Part shown: piece after piece, positions 1 through 9,191 of the stretch
Position numbering within the stretch: position 1 is the stretch's first letter
Layout of the letters: each line of letters starts with the position of its first letter
Made by a program: the position numbers and the translations under genes
The notes under the pieces: generated by a model
Database searches by the model: none
What the model was told of the DNA's origin: nothing
Seen by the model: only the letters and a program-made list of their open reading frames with translations
Assembly: GCA_023457255.1 (NCBI GenBank)
Contig: JAEWMB010000001.1
Span: 1-63,538 of the forward strand
Origin: Bacillota bacterium
Lineage (GTDB): Bacteria > Bacillota > Clostridia > Lachnospirales > Lachnospiraceae
Direction of reading: 5' to 3'
DNA: 63,538 nucleotides

Positions 1-50
1 AATTCTGGTGTAAATGTACGACGGGTTTTTGGTTCATTGTTTTGAGACAT
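1..50 (-). CDS. IS3-like transposase OrfA, N-terminal fragment cut by window edge
   Basis: Reading leftwards from an ATG at 50, the 16 visible codons give MSQNNEPKTRRTFTPE. The RRTFTPE stretch resembles the start of IS3-family OrfA proteins, the helix-turn-helix subunit that works with OrfB in transposition. A purine-rich GAAAGGA lies upstream as a ribosome binding site. Only the first residues are visible, so the family call is tentative, and I could not define the insertion sequence end. Confidence 0.4.
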   Translation of the reverse strand, partial: MSQNNEPKTRRTFTPE

Positions 51-169
51 AGGGCATCATCCTTTCTTCATTAAGAATATCATATATGCCCTTAAAAATT
101 CTGTCTAGTTAATTATAGCCGATCCAAACATCCCCTGTAGATAAAGCTAGTATAGTATTCTATGTTATT

Positions 170-544
170 TTGATTATTTGTATTATCGTATGTATTATTG
201 CTTGTATATACCAAAACCGGTTAATTCGATTAGCAATAATTATGCTTTCTGCGGTTCTATCATATAGCTGGTATAATAAGATGGTAGAATTTTTTACTAT
301 GGAATATGCAGATCTTATTTCAGAAAAGTTATGCTATGTATTTATGAATTTATGGGAAATTCCATTTCTTATTGCGGGGATAATAACATTGTTTAATAAG
401 ATGGAAGAAAAATTAAATCATGGTAATGCTAGCAACAGCCGTCTAGCTGATGAAATTTTAGAATTGCAGAATTTGGTTCGAATAGGATTAATGAGTCAGG
501 ACGAGTATGAAACGAAGAGGGAGGAACTAATCTCAAGGTATTAA
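170..544 (+). CDS. Small membrane protein with C-terminal SHOCT-like motif
   Basis: A 124-residue product with two to three hydrophobic segments in its first 75 residues and a C-terminal helix of SHOCT type (ILELQNLVRIGLMSQDEYE). SHOCT motifs are short C-terminal oligomerisation helices found on many unrelated bacterial proteins. The only start in frame is TTG, and there is no convincing ribosome binding site. The frame is open back to 119, just behind the putative insertion sequence at the left edge, so the gene may have lost its 5' end. Function unknown. Confidence 0.5.
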   Translation: MIICIIVCIIACIYQNRLIRLAIIMLSAVLSYSWYNKMVEFFTMEYADLISEKLCYVFMNLWEIPFLIAGIITLFNKMEEKLNHGNASNSRLADEILELQNLVRIGLMSQDEYETKREELISRY

Positions 545-708
545 GAATTTGAAAATCTTAGAGTGGAGAACCAGAAAAACAATAGGGTATGGAATTTAAA
601 CAAACGCTTCTAGTTTAAAGATAAGATTTAATAAACGTAAATAAGTTCATCTATATAATAAAGTATTTTAAGTTTATAATTTAACAGCAAAGAATTAGAT
701 ACAGAAAC

Positions 709-756
709 AAAAAAGCCTTAGAATGACCTTAAATTTAAGTTTCTAAGGCTTTTTCG
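709..756 (+). terminator. Intrinsic terminator, possibly bidirectional
   Basis: The arms AAAAGCCTTAGAA and TTCTAAGGCTTTTT form a near-perfect stem, A-rich on the left and T-rich on the right, between the convergent SHOCT and DUF1801 genes. Confidence 0.8.
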
Positions 757-799
757 TATTCATGGTACCGAAAAGCTTACGAATTATTCTCTTTTTTGT

Positions 800-1132
800 T
801 TATGAATTAAAACTTTCAGCAAATATTTTTTCCATCGCTTCATACGGTATTGGTTCACTATGATAAATCTGAAGCATACCTTTTGGTGTTATTGTATAGC
901 CTGTTAATAAATCCTTAAATAATAGAACTGCTTTCGCTTCCACATTAATATGATCTTTGAACGGTATAAGTCGTATAAATTGTTCTTTGTAATAAAAAGA
1001 AGGAATCTTAGCCCATAACTTTTCATAAAAGCCATCTGGTGCGCATTGCCTAATTAAATCATACAGTTCATTAAAACGATGATTTGTTTTCATATCAAAA
1101 CTGCTTATATAATTACTGATGTCCTCGTTCAT
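800..1132 (-). CDS. DUF1801 / YdhG-like protein
   Basis: A 110-residue soluble protein of the YdhG/DUF1801 fold (alpha/beta, related to a frataxin-like iron-binding group). Typical features are the N-terminal helix ending in FNELYDLIRQCAPDGFYEKL, the following KIPSFYY strand and the hydrophobic segment VEAKAVLLF. I place the start at 1132 because GGAGG lies six bases before that ATG; an upstream ATG at 1150 has no ribosome binding site. It stands alone, convergent with the preceding gene. Its physiological role is not established. Confidence 0.6.
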   Translation of the reverse strand: MNEDISNYISSFDMKTNHRFNELYDLIRQCAPDGFYEKLWAKIPSFYYKEQFIRLIPFKDHINVEAKAVLLFKDLLTGYTITPKGMLQIYHSEPIPYEAMEKIFAESFNS

Positions 1133-1926
1133 GATAACCTCCGTCGACATTAAATATTTTCTTCTATAAAGTGGACAGGATACTTCCCTATACTCACATC
1201 ATTGTTTCAGTGATAGGAAATGACCCTCGTTTCTAAGCGGTTCTACCGCTGTTTTATATACTTTTGCAACAATACCTTTGTACCAAAATTCTTTTTAAAC
1301 CATACCCAAAATCGGGACTTTCCTCATACTTACATTGACATATCCAATTGGTATATTATTGGATTTATTTACTGATATCTTGCTTTGATAATTTAATTTT
1401 ATAATTCATTTTTGTTTAAATCAAGCTTTAAATTCTAAACAAATTCTAAAAAGAACTATATTTTATCAGATAGGAAGTGAACAAGAACTGATTTCATTCT
1501 AAAGGGAAGCATGTAGATATTTTGATAGAGATTACTCTTAAGTACAAGATTTCAATATCGATTAAAATTTTATGTGAAAGATATGGTTTTAACTATAAGA
1601 TAAGGTTATCACTAATAATTAAAATTTATAATAATATACTTAAGGTGTTATTATATGGTGGATTTATACAAGAATTGTATAGAGGGAGTGGTGTTATGGA
1701 TTGGATTGATTGTTTTTACGAAGCTCTCGGTAAATCGAATGTTTTTAATTTAAAACAATAAATTGAAGTCCCTGAAAAAGTCGTTTATAATACGGTAGAA
1801 GCTATGTGGTATATAGTACGTCTAAAAGAAGAAAGCTTCCGCTAAAAAGCAATGTATAACATCTCGTTGGATATCAGTCTAAGAGTGCGTATTGAAGTTG
1901 GAAGGTTTCATTAAAGGAGAGAATAT
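1133..1926. other. AT-rich gap with a possible decayed coding relic
   Basis: No intact gene. The frame from about 1522 to 1761 reads through one TAA and continues to 1845 with protein-like residues (IEVPEKVVYNTVEAMWYIVR), so 1522-1845 may be the remains of a gene I cannot name. The final bases carry the AAAGGAGAG ribosome binding site of the GH28 gene. No promoter or RNA motif was recognised with confidence. Confidence 0.3.
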
Positions 1927-3270
1927 ATGGATAGAAAGGTCTATAATATACTAGATTATGGAGCGGTAGCAGATGGTGTTACCAACAATGCAGCAGCAAT
2001 TCAAAAAGCAATTGATGAGGCTGCAGTAAATGGAGGACAAGTCATTGTTCCTGCGGGAAGTTTCTTAAGCGGAACAATTATCTTAAGGAGTAATATAGAG
2101 TTTCATCTGGAGATGGGTGCCGTATTGATTAGCAGCCTAAAGGAAGAAGATATCCTTGATTTTGCAAAGCTTTTTGAGGATGATAATCAAACAACCGGCT
2201 GGGATGGCGGATGCTTTTTATTTGCCTGTCATGAAGAGAATATTACGATATCCGGGCAAGGAACCATCTACGGACAGGGAGATAAGGTATTCTTTGATGA
2301 CAATGCAGACAATGGTGCACATGAATGTCCATTGAATGTAACAGCCTTTCGCCCAAGAACGACATTTTTAGAAGATGTTACAAATCTGACAGTACGGGAT
2401 ATAACGATTAAGGATGCGGCATTCTGGACGCTGCATATGGCCGGTTGCCGCCATGTCCTTGTAAAAGACATTAAAATACTAAATGATATTCGTGGTGCTA
2501 ACAACGATGGAATTGATCCGGATTGCTGTCAGGATGTTATAATTAGCGGATGCTTAGTTAAGACAGGAGACGATGCAATCGTAGTAAAAGCAACGAAACC
2601 AATGTCTAAAAAATACGGCGCTTGCGAAAATATCGTAATCAATAACTGTATCCTATATTCTCGTGATTCCGGATTAAAGATTGGAACGGAGACTCATGGA
2701 AATATCAGAAATATTATGCTTAGTGACTGCGTTATTAAGGACTGCTCCAGAGGTGTTGGTATCTGGGTGAGAGATGGTGCAACAATTGAAGATATCCATA
2801 TTCATCATGTCACCGGAAGTGTCTTAAAGTATGCCGATGGGGTACGGTTGGAAGGTCCAACGATGTGGTGGGGGAATGGAGAGCCAATCTTTATTAATGC
2901 GACTTACCGTAATGAAAATCGTAATTACCCCGGAAAGATAAGAAATATAACCTTTGATCATATCTATATGAAGGCTGAATCCAGTGTATTCCTGGCGGGA
3001 GAAGAGGCTGCAAGGATAGAAAACATAAGAATTTCTGATTTAGAGATTACGATGTGCAGTCAGGGAACTCAAAAATCCGGATATTTTGATGAGCAGCCAT
3101 CCCTCCGACAGGTATATCCACACAGCATTCCGGCTGTTTACGCAAGAAGTGTTGATGGAGTTCATATTAACGGCAGAGTTCGTTATGAAGCTCCTTACCA
3201 TATTCTTAAGAATAAATTGTATGAGTCTGAGGATTGTACCTTGGAAGAGATTAATCTTACAGAAAGATAA
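1927..3270 (+). CDS. Glycoside hydrolase family 28 (polygalacturonase-like)
   Basis: A 447-residue right-handed beta-helix enzyme expected to hydrolyse galacturonic-acid linkages in pectin fragments. The pectate-lyase-superfamily N-terminus (YNILDYGAVADGVTNNAAAIQKAI) is clear. The GH28 catalytic loops are visible as NNDGID (192-197) and GDDAI (214-218), which supply the acidic residues, followed by GTETHGN (about 253-259) in place of the classical GHG loop. There is no signal peptide, so it probably acts in the cytoplasm on imported oligosaccharides. The ribosome binding site AAAGGAG precedes the ATG. The neighbouring YesMN system and binding-protein transporter fit a pectin-oligomer uptake locus. 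The exact substrate (unsaturated, xylo- or rhamnogalacturonan) cannot be read from the sequence. Confidence 0.88.
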   Translation: MDRKVYNILDYGAVADGVTNNAAAIQKAIDEAAVNGGQVIVPAGSFLSGTIILRSNIEFHLEMGAVLISSLKEEDILDFAKLFEDDNQTTGWDGGCFLFACHEENITISGQGTIYGQGDKVFFDDNADNGAHECPLNVTAFRPRTTFLEDVTNLTVRDITIKDAAFWTLHMAGCRHVLVKDIKILNDIRGANNDGIDPDCCQDVIISGCLVKTGDDAIVVKATKPMSKKYGACENIVINNCILYSRDSGLKIGTETHGNIRNIMLSDCVIKDCSRGVGIWVRDGATIEDIHIHHVTGSVLKYADGVRLEGPTMWWGNGEPIFINATYRNENRNYPGKIRNITFDHIYMKAESSVFLAGEEAARIENIRISDLEITMCSQGTQKSGYFDEQPSLRQVYPHSIPAVYARSVDGVHINGRVRYEAPYHILKNKLYESEDCTLEEINLTER

Positions 3271-3288
3271 GAGTATATGATTCTGTTT

Positions 3289-3318
3289 GCGGATACTTTG
3301 GTGTCCGCTTTTTTCTTC
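3289..3318 (+). terminator. Intrinsic terminator after GH28
   Basis: Arms GCGGATAC and GTGTCCGC around a TTTG loop, followed by a run of T. Confidence 0.75.
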
Positions 3319-3646
3319 GCATTTTTTACATCAATTGCTTTTGATAGAAGAGACAGAGTGTTTTAATCCTATCCCCAGACACGAAATTTCCAACATAGTG
3401 AGGCAGATTAATCATAAAATTATATTTGCCATGCTGCTGCCACTGTACTAAAAAATAGCAATCAATAGGAATTAACGAGCAATATATGAAAAGATTTGGA
3501 AAGAAAAGCATGCTATAGTTTACTTATACGCTTAAAAATAAATACAATACACAACGGAAAATCATATTTACTGGAAGATTGAAGGATATTTCGAACAATA
3601 GGGTGGAGCGGAGATAATTAAATTCCAAGAAGGAAAAGAGGGACCT
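3319..3646. other. Intergenic region before the sensor kinase
   Basis: AT-rich, with no credible gene. The last bases carry the GAGGGA ribosome binding site of the sensor kinase. No promoter was recognised with confidence. Confidence 0.4.
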
Positions 3647-5431
3647 ATGAAAAGTGGCTTACTATCCAAGTTTTTTAAGAGACAGATTAAAAAGCTAGAT
3701 AACTATACCTTGAAAAAAAAGCTATATTATCTCTACCTGTTTTGTGTGACAATTCCTGTTATCGTAACCAATGGATTGATCTTGAAGATTGTTTATGATA
3801 CTGAGAAAGCCTCCGGAAAAAGAAGCTTGGAAAACATCGCAGAAGCGGTGGAATATAATATTACTTCTTCCTTTAGCAATGCAGTTACGATTACAAATGA
3901 CATGTATACAAATCGTATCATTAGTAAATTTCTTGATACTGTATATCAATCTCCATATGATTATTATAATGCCTATGATTCTCTAAAAAGAAATTATATC
4001 ATACATCAAAGTCTTGGTCTGAAAATTAGTAACATCATATTATATGCAGACAATGAAACCATCACCAATGGCGGGAAATTTGCTAAAATCAGTGAAATTG
4101 TTGATTCAAAATGGTATCAATATTTTATTTCCAGTGGCAGAGATTTAATCCTTTATCCATATTACGATTATAATAAAAACAATTTATATACTACGGGGAG
4201 AACGATTTCTATTATCAGAAGGCTGAATTATTATGGGAAGAACGGTCCGGAAAAGCTGGTAAAATTGGATATTGACTATAGCATCATCCAAAAGGATATC
4301 ACCAATACAAAGTACGAAGCAAAAGTTTATGTCTGTGATAGTGATAATATCATATTTTCTAATGATGGGATTACCTCGGCAAGTACTGAATTTTCAAAGT
4401 GGGAGGAGAAGTATTTAAAAGGGGAGCATACGGTAAGGCAATTGCGTCTTTACAGTAGGGTCTGGGATATCCATATCGTTGGATATCAATCTAGTATGGT
4501 GCAGCGCCTTATGAATAACATACCAGCTTTTTTTATTTTAATATTAGCAAATCTATTATTGCCAATCACGATGATGTATCTTGTAAATCGATCCAATACC
4601 AGAAGAATCTTTCTTCTCGGAGAATACTTAGATAAGGTAAAAGAAGAAAAGTTCGAGCTGATAGCGGAAGAAGACAGTGTAGATGAAATCGGTTATTTAC
4701 TGAAAAACTACAATCTAATGGTTTCCAAGATGAAAGAGCTCATTCAGGTTGTATATAAGGATAAACTGGAAAGACAGGAGCTTAACCTAGCTAAGCAGCA
4801 AGCAGAACTTCAGGCTCTTCATAGCCAGATTAATCCACATTTTATGTTCAACGCCTTAGAGAGTATTCGAATGAGAAGTTTAATTAAAAAAGAAGAGGAG
4901 ACAGCTCATATCATTGGAAAGCTAGCAGTTTTAATGAGAAAATCTGTGGATTGGGGAGCCGATACGATTACGATTAAAGAAGAGATGGATTTTGTAGAAG
5001 CTTATCTGCAGCTTCAAAGATATCGGTTCGGTAACAAATTGTTATATAAAATTAAAGTGGAGGAAGAGTGCTTACGATATAAAATTCCAAAGTTAACGAT
5101 TCTAACCTTTGTAGAAAACTCTTGTGTGCACGGTATCGAGGGTATGAGCAGCGAAGGATGGATATTTATCTATATTACTAAAAATAATGACAGTGTTACG
5201 ATTGAGGTTGAGGATACCGGTGTTGGAGTGTCAGGCGAGCAGGCAAGGGAGCTTCAAAATTGTATGGAGCATTCCGATATTGAAAAAATAGAAAGCAGTG
5301 AATCCATTGGTATCTTAAATGCTTGTGTAAGACTTAGAATGTTTTATGGTGAAATGTTTGATATACAAATAAAAAGTGAAGAAAAGGTTGGTACTGTGAT
5401 TGTAATAAAAGTGCCAATACTTACTTGTTAA
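3647..5431 (+). CDS. YesM-type sensor histidine kinase
   Basis: A 594-residue membrane sensor kinase of the YesM/LytS class (His_kinase, PF06580). A transmembrane segment at about residues 25-48 is followed by an extracellular region of about 240 residues, then a second transmembrane segment (IPAFFILILANLLLPITMMY) and a HAMP region. The phosphoacceptor box is LHSQINPHFMFNALES, and the ATPase has an N-box (FVENSCVHGIEG) and a G-box (VEDTGVGVS). It should autophosphorylate and pass phosphate to the response regulator encoded 104 bases downstream. Such pairs usually sense extracellular oligosaccharides and activate adjacent ABC importers; here a binding protein and two permeases follow. Confidence 0.92.
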   Translation: MKSGLLSKFFKRQIKKLDNYTLKKKLYYLYLFCVTIPVIVTNGLILKIVYDTEKASGKRSLENIAEAVEYNITSSFSNAVTITNDMYTNRIISKFLDTVYQSPYDYYNAYDSLKRNYIIHQSLGLKISNIILYADNETITNGGKFAKISEIVDSKWYQYFISSGRDLILYPYYDYNKNNLYTTGRTISIIRRLNYYGKNGPEKLVKLDIDYSIIQKDITNTKYEAKVYVCDSDNIIFSNDGITSASTEFSKWEEKYLKGEHTVRQLRLYSRVWDIHIVGYQSSMVQRLMNNIPAFFILILANLLLPITMMYLVNRSNTRRIFLLGEYLDKVKEEKFELIAEEDSVDEIGYLLKNYNLMVSKMKELIQVVYKDKLERQELNLAKQQAELQALHSQINPHFMFNALESIRMRSLIKKEEETAHIIGKLAVLMRKSVDWGADTITIKEEMDFVEAYLQLQRYRFGNKLLYKIKVEEECLRYKIPKLTILTFVENSCVHGIEGMSSEGWIFIYITKNNDSVTIEVEDTGVGVSGEQARELQNCMEHSDIEKIESSESIGILNACVRLRMFYGEMFDIQIKSEEKVGTVIVIKVPILTC

Positions 5432-5535
5432 GAAGCAGTAAGCCATAAGAACAGGGAAGACAGGTTGAAAAATAGAAACCAACTTTTTAACCTCATGATT
5501 TGTGTGCGTGCCGGAGTGTACAGATGGGAGAGAAG

Positions 5536-7122
5536 ATGCTAAGAGTTTTAGTAGTAGATGATGAACCATATATCAAACAAGGTCTGGCAATGCTTATCGA
5601 TTGGAAGGAAGAAGGATTTACGATTATCGGTGAAGCGGCAAACGGAAAAGAAGCAATTCGTTTTTTACGGAAAACGAAAGTAGATTTAATCATTGCAGAT
5701 ATCAAAATGCCTGAGATGAATGGAATCGAATTATTAGAGTACATAAAAAAGGAAAAGCTGTCCGAGGCATCCTATATTATTCTTAGCGGATATTATGATT
5801 TTCAATATGCAAAATCTGCAATCCGGCATAATTGCTGTGATTATCTCCTGAAACCGGTTCAAAAAGACGAGCTCTTAGAAGTGCTTCGCAGGGTTGCAAT
5901 AAAAAGCAAGGAGCAAAATCATAGGCTGAAAGAAAATAAAGAAAAAGAAAGGGCACTTTTTGAACGAAATCTTTTAGCGCTTCTCTGGGGGAAGTATGAT
6001 CAACATAACCTTGAGTATGTAACAAGTCATTTGAGACTATCCAATGAGATAAAGTACATAACGATATCTCTTGATTTTTCAGAGAAAGAGGAGTTTGACG
6101 AAGAAGAAAAACGATTCATCCAAAAAAATCTATATATGCAGGCAAGGGAACTGCTTGGCGAAGCGGAATATCATATTATTTTTGATGTTGACAAACAGGA
6201 TGCTTCTTATGAGGTTGGGTTTATTTATTGTGATTATCTTGCAAAAGAAGCAGGGTTATCAGAAGGGGAATTCTTAAAGCAGTTTAGCCAGGAATTAAGG
6301 GATGGAATTAATAACAAGATGATGCTATTTGTCGGCAATAAGATAGATTCCATTACAAGGATATCAGAGTCGTATCAAACCGCATCGATTGCAAAGTCAC
6401 TTCAAATGTTTCAAAATGATAAAGACATTGCTTTTTATGAAGAAAGTATGCAAACAAGCGGTATTTCTTTATTAGAAAGAAGAAAACTGGATGCACTAAT
6501 CCAAGCGGTGGATGAAAACAAGAAAGAAGAAATCTCCTCTTTGGTGGAAATAATTTATGATGATATGAAGGAGGCAAATATGGATTATAACCTAATTAAT
6601 TTAAATATTAGCTATATTCTATATCAGCTTATTTATTTGGCAGCAAAGCAGGAAGATAATATCAATCAGGAAGAAATCCTGCAATACATTAGTAAGAATG
6701 CCTTTCATAGAGATGCAATGCGAGGCAGCCGAAAACATTTCAAATTATTTGCACGGGAATTTTCAGATTACTTGCAGCAGCTTCGTAAACATGTTTCCAA
6801 AGGAATCCTTGCTAGTGTAGAAAGAGAAATAGAAGAAAATTATGCGGTTAATATCAGCTTAAAATCCTTAAGTGAGAAGTATTTCATCAACAGTGCTTAT
6901 TTAGGTCAGGTATTTAAGAAACAGTATGGTTTATCATTTAAAGACTATTTGAATAATTACCGTATTGACCGGGCAGCAGAGTTTTTAATATGTTCGGATG
7001 AAAAAGTATATACCATAGCACAATTAGTCGGCTACCATAACTTAGATTACTTTATAAATCGTTTTGTTTCAGTTAAGGGATGTACTCCTTCAAGGTTTCG
7101 AAATCAATATAGGAATAACTGA
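5536..7122 (+). CDS. YesN-type response regulator with AraC DNA-binding domain
   Basis: A 528-residue regulator with an N-terminal receiver domain (MLRVLVVDDEPYIKQGL; phosphoacceptor Asp in LIIADIKMPEMNGIE; Lys in LLKPVQK), a long central linker region and a C-terminal double helix-turn-helix of AraC type (SLKSLSEKYFINSAYLGQVF ... AQLVGYHNLDYFINRF). I choose the ATG at 5536 because GGGAGAG lies directly upstream and the receiver begins there; an extension to 5500 is possible but adds no domain. It is the cognate partner of the preceding kinase and probably activates the transporter genes downstream, where two direct repeats lie. Confidence 0.92.
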   Translation: MLRVLVVDDEPYIKQGLAMLIDWKEEGFTIIGEAANGKEAIRFLRKTKVDLIIADIKMPEMNGIELLEYIKKEKLSEASYIILSGYYDFQYAKSAIRHNCCDYLLKPVQKDELLEVLRRVAIKSKEQNHRLKENKEKERALFERNLLALLWGKYDQHNLEYVTSHLRLSNEIKYITISLDFSEKEEFDEEEKRFIQKNLYMQARELLGEAEYHIIFDVDKQDASYEVGFIYCDYLAKEAGLSEGEFLKQFSQELRDGINNKMMLFVGNKIDSITRISESYQTASIAKSLQMFQNDKDIAFYEESMQTSGISLLERRKLDALIQAVDENKKEEISSLVEIIYDDMKEANMDYNLINLNISYILYQLIYLAAKQEDNINQEEILQYISKNAFHRDAMRGSRKHFKLFAREFSDYLQQLRKHVSKGILASVEREIEENYAVNISLKSLSEKYFINSAYLGQVFKKQYGLSFKDYLNNYRIDRAAEFLICSDEKVYTIAQLVGYHNLDYFINRFVSVKGCTPSRFRNQYRNN

Positions 7123-7177
7123 GATTATCACATGATGCAATGTGTATATTTTCTATTCATGGATTATTTGGATATAA

Positions 7178-7210
7178 AGTTTGTAAGGGTAATGTCTATA
7201 GTTTGTAAGG
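7178..7210 (+). repeat. Two AGTTTGTAAGG direct repeats, 22 bp apart
   Basis: AGTTTGTAAGG occurs at 7178-7188 and again at 7200-7210, a spacing of about two helical turns, 80 bases before the binding-protein gene. Tandem same-orientation sites on one helix face are typical of AraC-type response regulators, so this may be the operator of the adjacent YesN-like protein. This is inference from position. Confidence 0.45.
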
Positions 7211-7290
7211 TTGTGGGAAATACACAAACTTGGTACGATTTATCTAATCACTTATCTGTGATGAAACTATAAGAGTAGGGAGGAAAAGCA

Positions 7291-9006
7291 ATGAAAAAAA
7301 GATTCTTATCACTGTTATTCGTGCTAGTACTGGTAATTGCTTTAGTACCAGGATGCGGTAAAAAAGAAAAAGATACCAAAGATGCAGGCAATACGAATGT
7401 GGGAGTAACAAATAAACCGGAAGACAAAGCATCAAACGATGGAAAAAAGAAAGAAATTAAGGAGTTCACTGCATTCTTTGCAGTACCAGGAACAGAAATC
7501 AACGATGATAATGTGTCTATGGAAAAAATTGCTGAGTTAACCGGAGCAAAATGTAAAGAAACATGGTTAACAGGCCAGACAGCAGAAGAAGCAGTTGGAA
7601 CATTAATCGCCGGTGGTGAATATCCGGACTTTATCTGTGGTTCCACAGGGCATGCTCAGTTGCAGGAAGCAGGAGCTTATATTCCGATTGACCAGTACTG
7701 GGATAATTATCTGAATGTTAAAAACTACCTATCGGAAGAAGAATGGAACAAGGTTAGAGCTGAGGATGGGCATGTATATATTATTCCTCAATTTGGTATT
7801 ATCAATGAAAAGGATACGGAATGTGTACATAATGACGAAGCATTTTGGATTCAGACGAGAGTATTAAAGTGGGATAACTATCCTAAGATTACAACACTTG
7901 ACCAATATTTTGATTTAATTGAAAGATATCTTGCAGCGAATCCTGCTATGCCAGACGGCACACGGAATATCGGATATGAAATCTTAAGCGATGACTGGAG
8001 ATATTTCTGTTTGGAAAACCCACCATTTTTCTTAGATGGTTATCCAAATGATGGCTGCGTAATTGTAGATCCGGATACTTTAGAAGTTTCCGATTATAAT
8101 ACAACAGAAACGGCAAAGAAGTACTTTGCTAAATTAAATGAAGAGTTTCAAAAGGGTATTATCGACCCGGAAACCTTTACCATGTCTTACGATCAGTATA
8201 TTGCAAAATTATCTTCCGGCCGTGTATTAGGAATGGTTGATCAGCATTGGAACTTCCAGCAGGCAGAGGATGCAATCAAGACACAGGGGTTAGATGATTG
8301 CACTTATGTACCGCTTGGAATTGTTATGAACGAAGGGACGAAAGAACAATACCATTCTGCAAGTGCTCTTGACGTATCAAATGGTTTAGGAATTACAGTA
8401 AGCTGTAGTGATGTGGAAGGCGCGATGAAATTCCTTAATGATTTGTTATCACAGGAAGCATTAACACTTCGCTTTTGGGGTATCGAAGGGCAAGATTATA
8501 TGGTAGGTGACGGTGGAGTTTTCTACCGTACAGAAGAGCAGCGTAAAAACTTCGTAAGTCAGGATTACCAAGTGGCTAATTTATGTAAATACACCTATTT
8601 CCCTCAATACGAAGGAATGAATCCGGATGGTATTAATGCATGGGAGCCAGGAAGTCAGCCGGGAGAATTCTTTGAGGCACTTAGCCCTGAGGTACAGGAA
8701 TGCTTAAAAGCTTATGGTGCAGAAACCTATGTGCAGATGTTAAATCCTTCCGAGGAAAATTCACCTTGGTTCCCAATGTGGTCTTATTCCAATACATTTA
8801 CTTCGGATACAGATCATGGAATGGCAAAGGTAAATATGGATGAAGTAAAACATGAGTATTTACCAAAGGCAGTTATGGCAAAGGATTTTGAAGCTGCATG
8901 GCAGGAGTATATGAAAGTTTACAAGGATAGAGTAAATATTGAGGCTTACTTAAAAGCATTAAAGGCTGAAGTTGATAGAAGAATAGCTGTTGCGGAAGGC
9001 AAATAA
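7291..9006 (+). CDS. Sugar ABC transporter substrate-binding lipoprotein
   Basis: A 571-residue extracellular solute-binding protein of the large LplA/YtcQ type. A lipoprotein signal (MKKRFLSLLFVLVLVIALVPGC) places the lipidated Cys at about 22, followed by a charged Lys/Asp-rich tether and then the two-lobed binding fold. GGGAGG precedes the ATG. It is followed, after a hairpin, by two permeases; no ATPase gene is present, as usual for this class, which shares an MsmX-type ATPase encoded elsewhere. With the GH28 gene and the YesMN system, the likely ligand is a pectin-derived oligosaccharide, but the sequence alone cannot fix that. Confidence 0.88.
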   Translation: MKKRFLSLLFVLVLVIALVPGCGKKEKDTKDAGNTNVGVTNKPEDKASNDGKKKEIKEFTAFFAVPGTEINDDNVSMEKIAELTGAKCKETWLTGQTAEEAVGTLIAGGEYPDFICGSTGHAQLQEAGAYIPIDQYWDNYLNVKNYLSEEEWNKVRAEDGHVYIIPQFGIINEKDTECVHNDEAFWIQTRVLKWDNYPKITTLDQYFDLIERYLAANPAMPDGTRNIGYEILSDDWRYFCLENPPFFLDGYPNDGCVIVDPDTLEVSDYNTTETAKKYFAKLNEEFQKGIIDPETFTMSYDQYIAKLSSGRVLGMVDQHWNFQQAEDAIKTQGLDDCTYVPLGIVMNEGTKEQYHSASALDVSNGLGITVSCSDVEGAMKFLNDLLSQEALTLRFWGIEGQDYMVGDGGVFYRTEEQRKNFVSQDYQVANLCKYTYFPQYEGMNPDGINAWEPGSQPGEFFEALSPEVQECLKAYGAETYVQMLNPSEENSPWFPMWSYSNTFTSDTDHGMAKVNMDEVKHEYLPKAVMAKDFEAAWQEYMKVYKDRVNIEAYLKALKAEVDRRIAVAEGK

Positions 9007-9051
9007 TTTATGATGGGTGTGGCAGCTTGCGACTTACCTTGAATCAGTGGA

Positions 9052-9096
9052 AAGGGGGCGGTTTTTATGCAGAAGTTTGGGGCAGCCGCCCTCTTT
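9052..9096 (+). terminator. Intercistronic hairpin between binding protein and permease
   Basis: AAAGGGGGCGG pairs with CCGCCCTCTTT, followed by TT. It probably acts as a partial terminator or 3' stabiliser, giving more binding protein than permease, a common arrangement in binding-protein operons. Confidence 0.55.
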
Positions 9097-9191
9097 TAAA
9101 TCAAATAGGAATAGCACCCGCGTTACTTTGCAGACAACTATGACAAACTGAGAGTGATTCATGCTATCGTATTATAATGGGAGTGAATAAA

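Noticed and set aside
3326..3511. Minus-strand frame between GH28 and the kinase
   Set aside because: No ribosome binding site or protein-like features.
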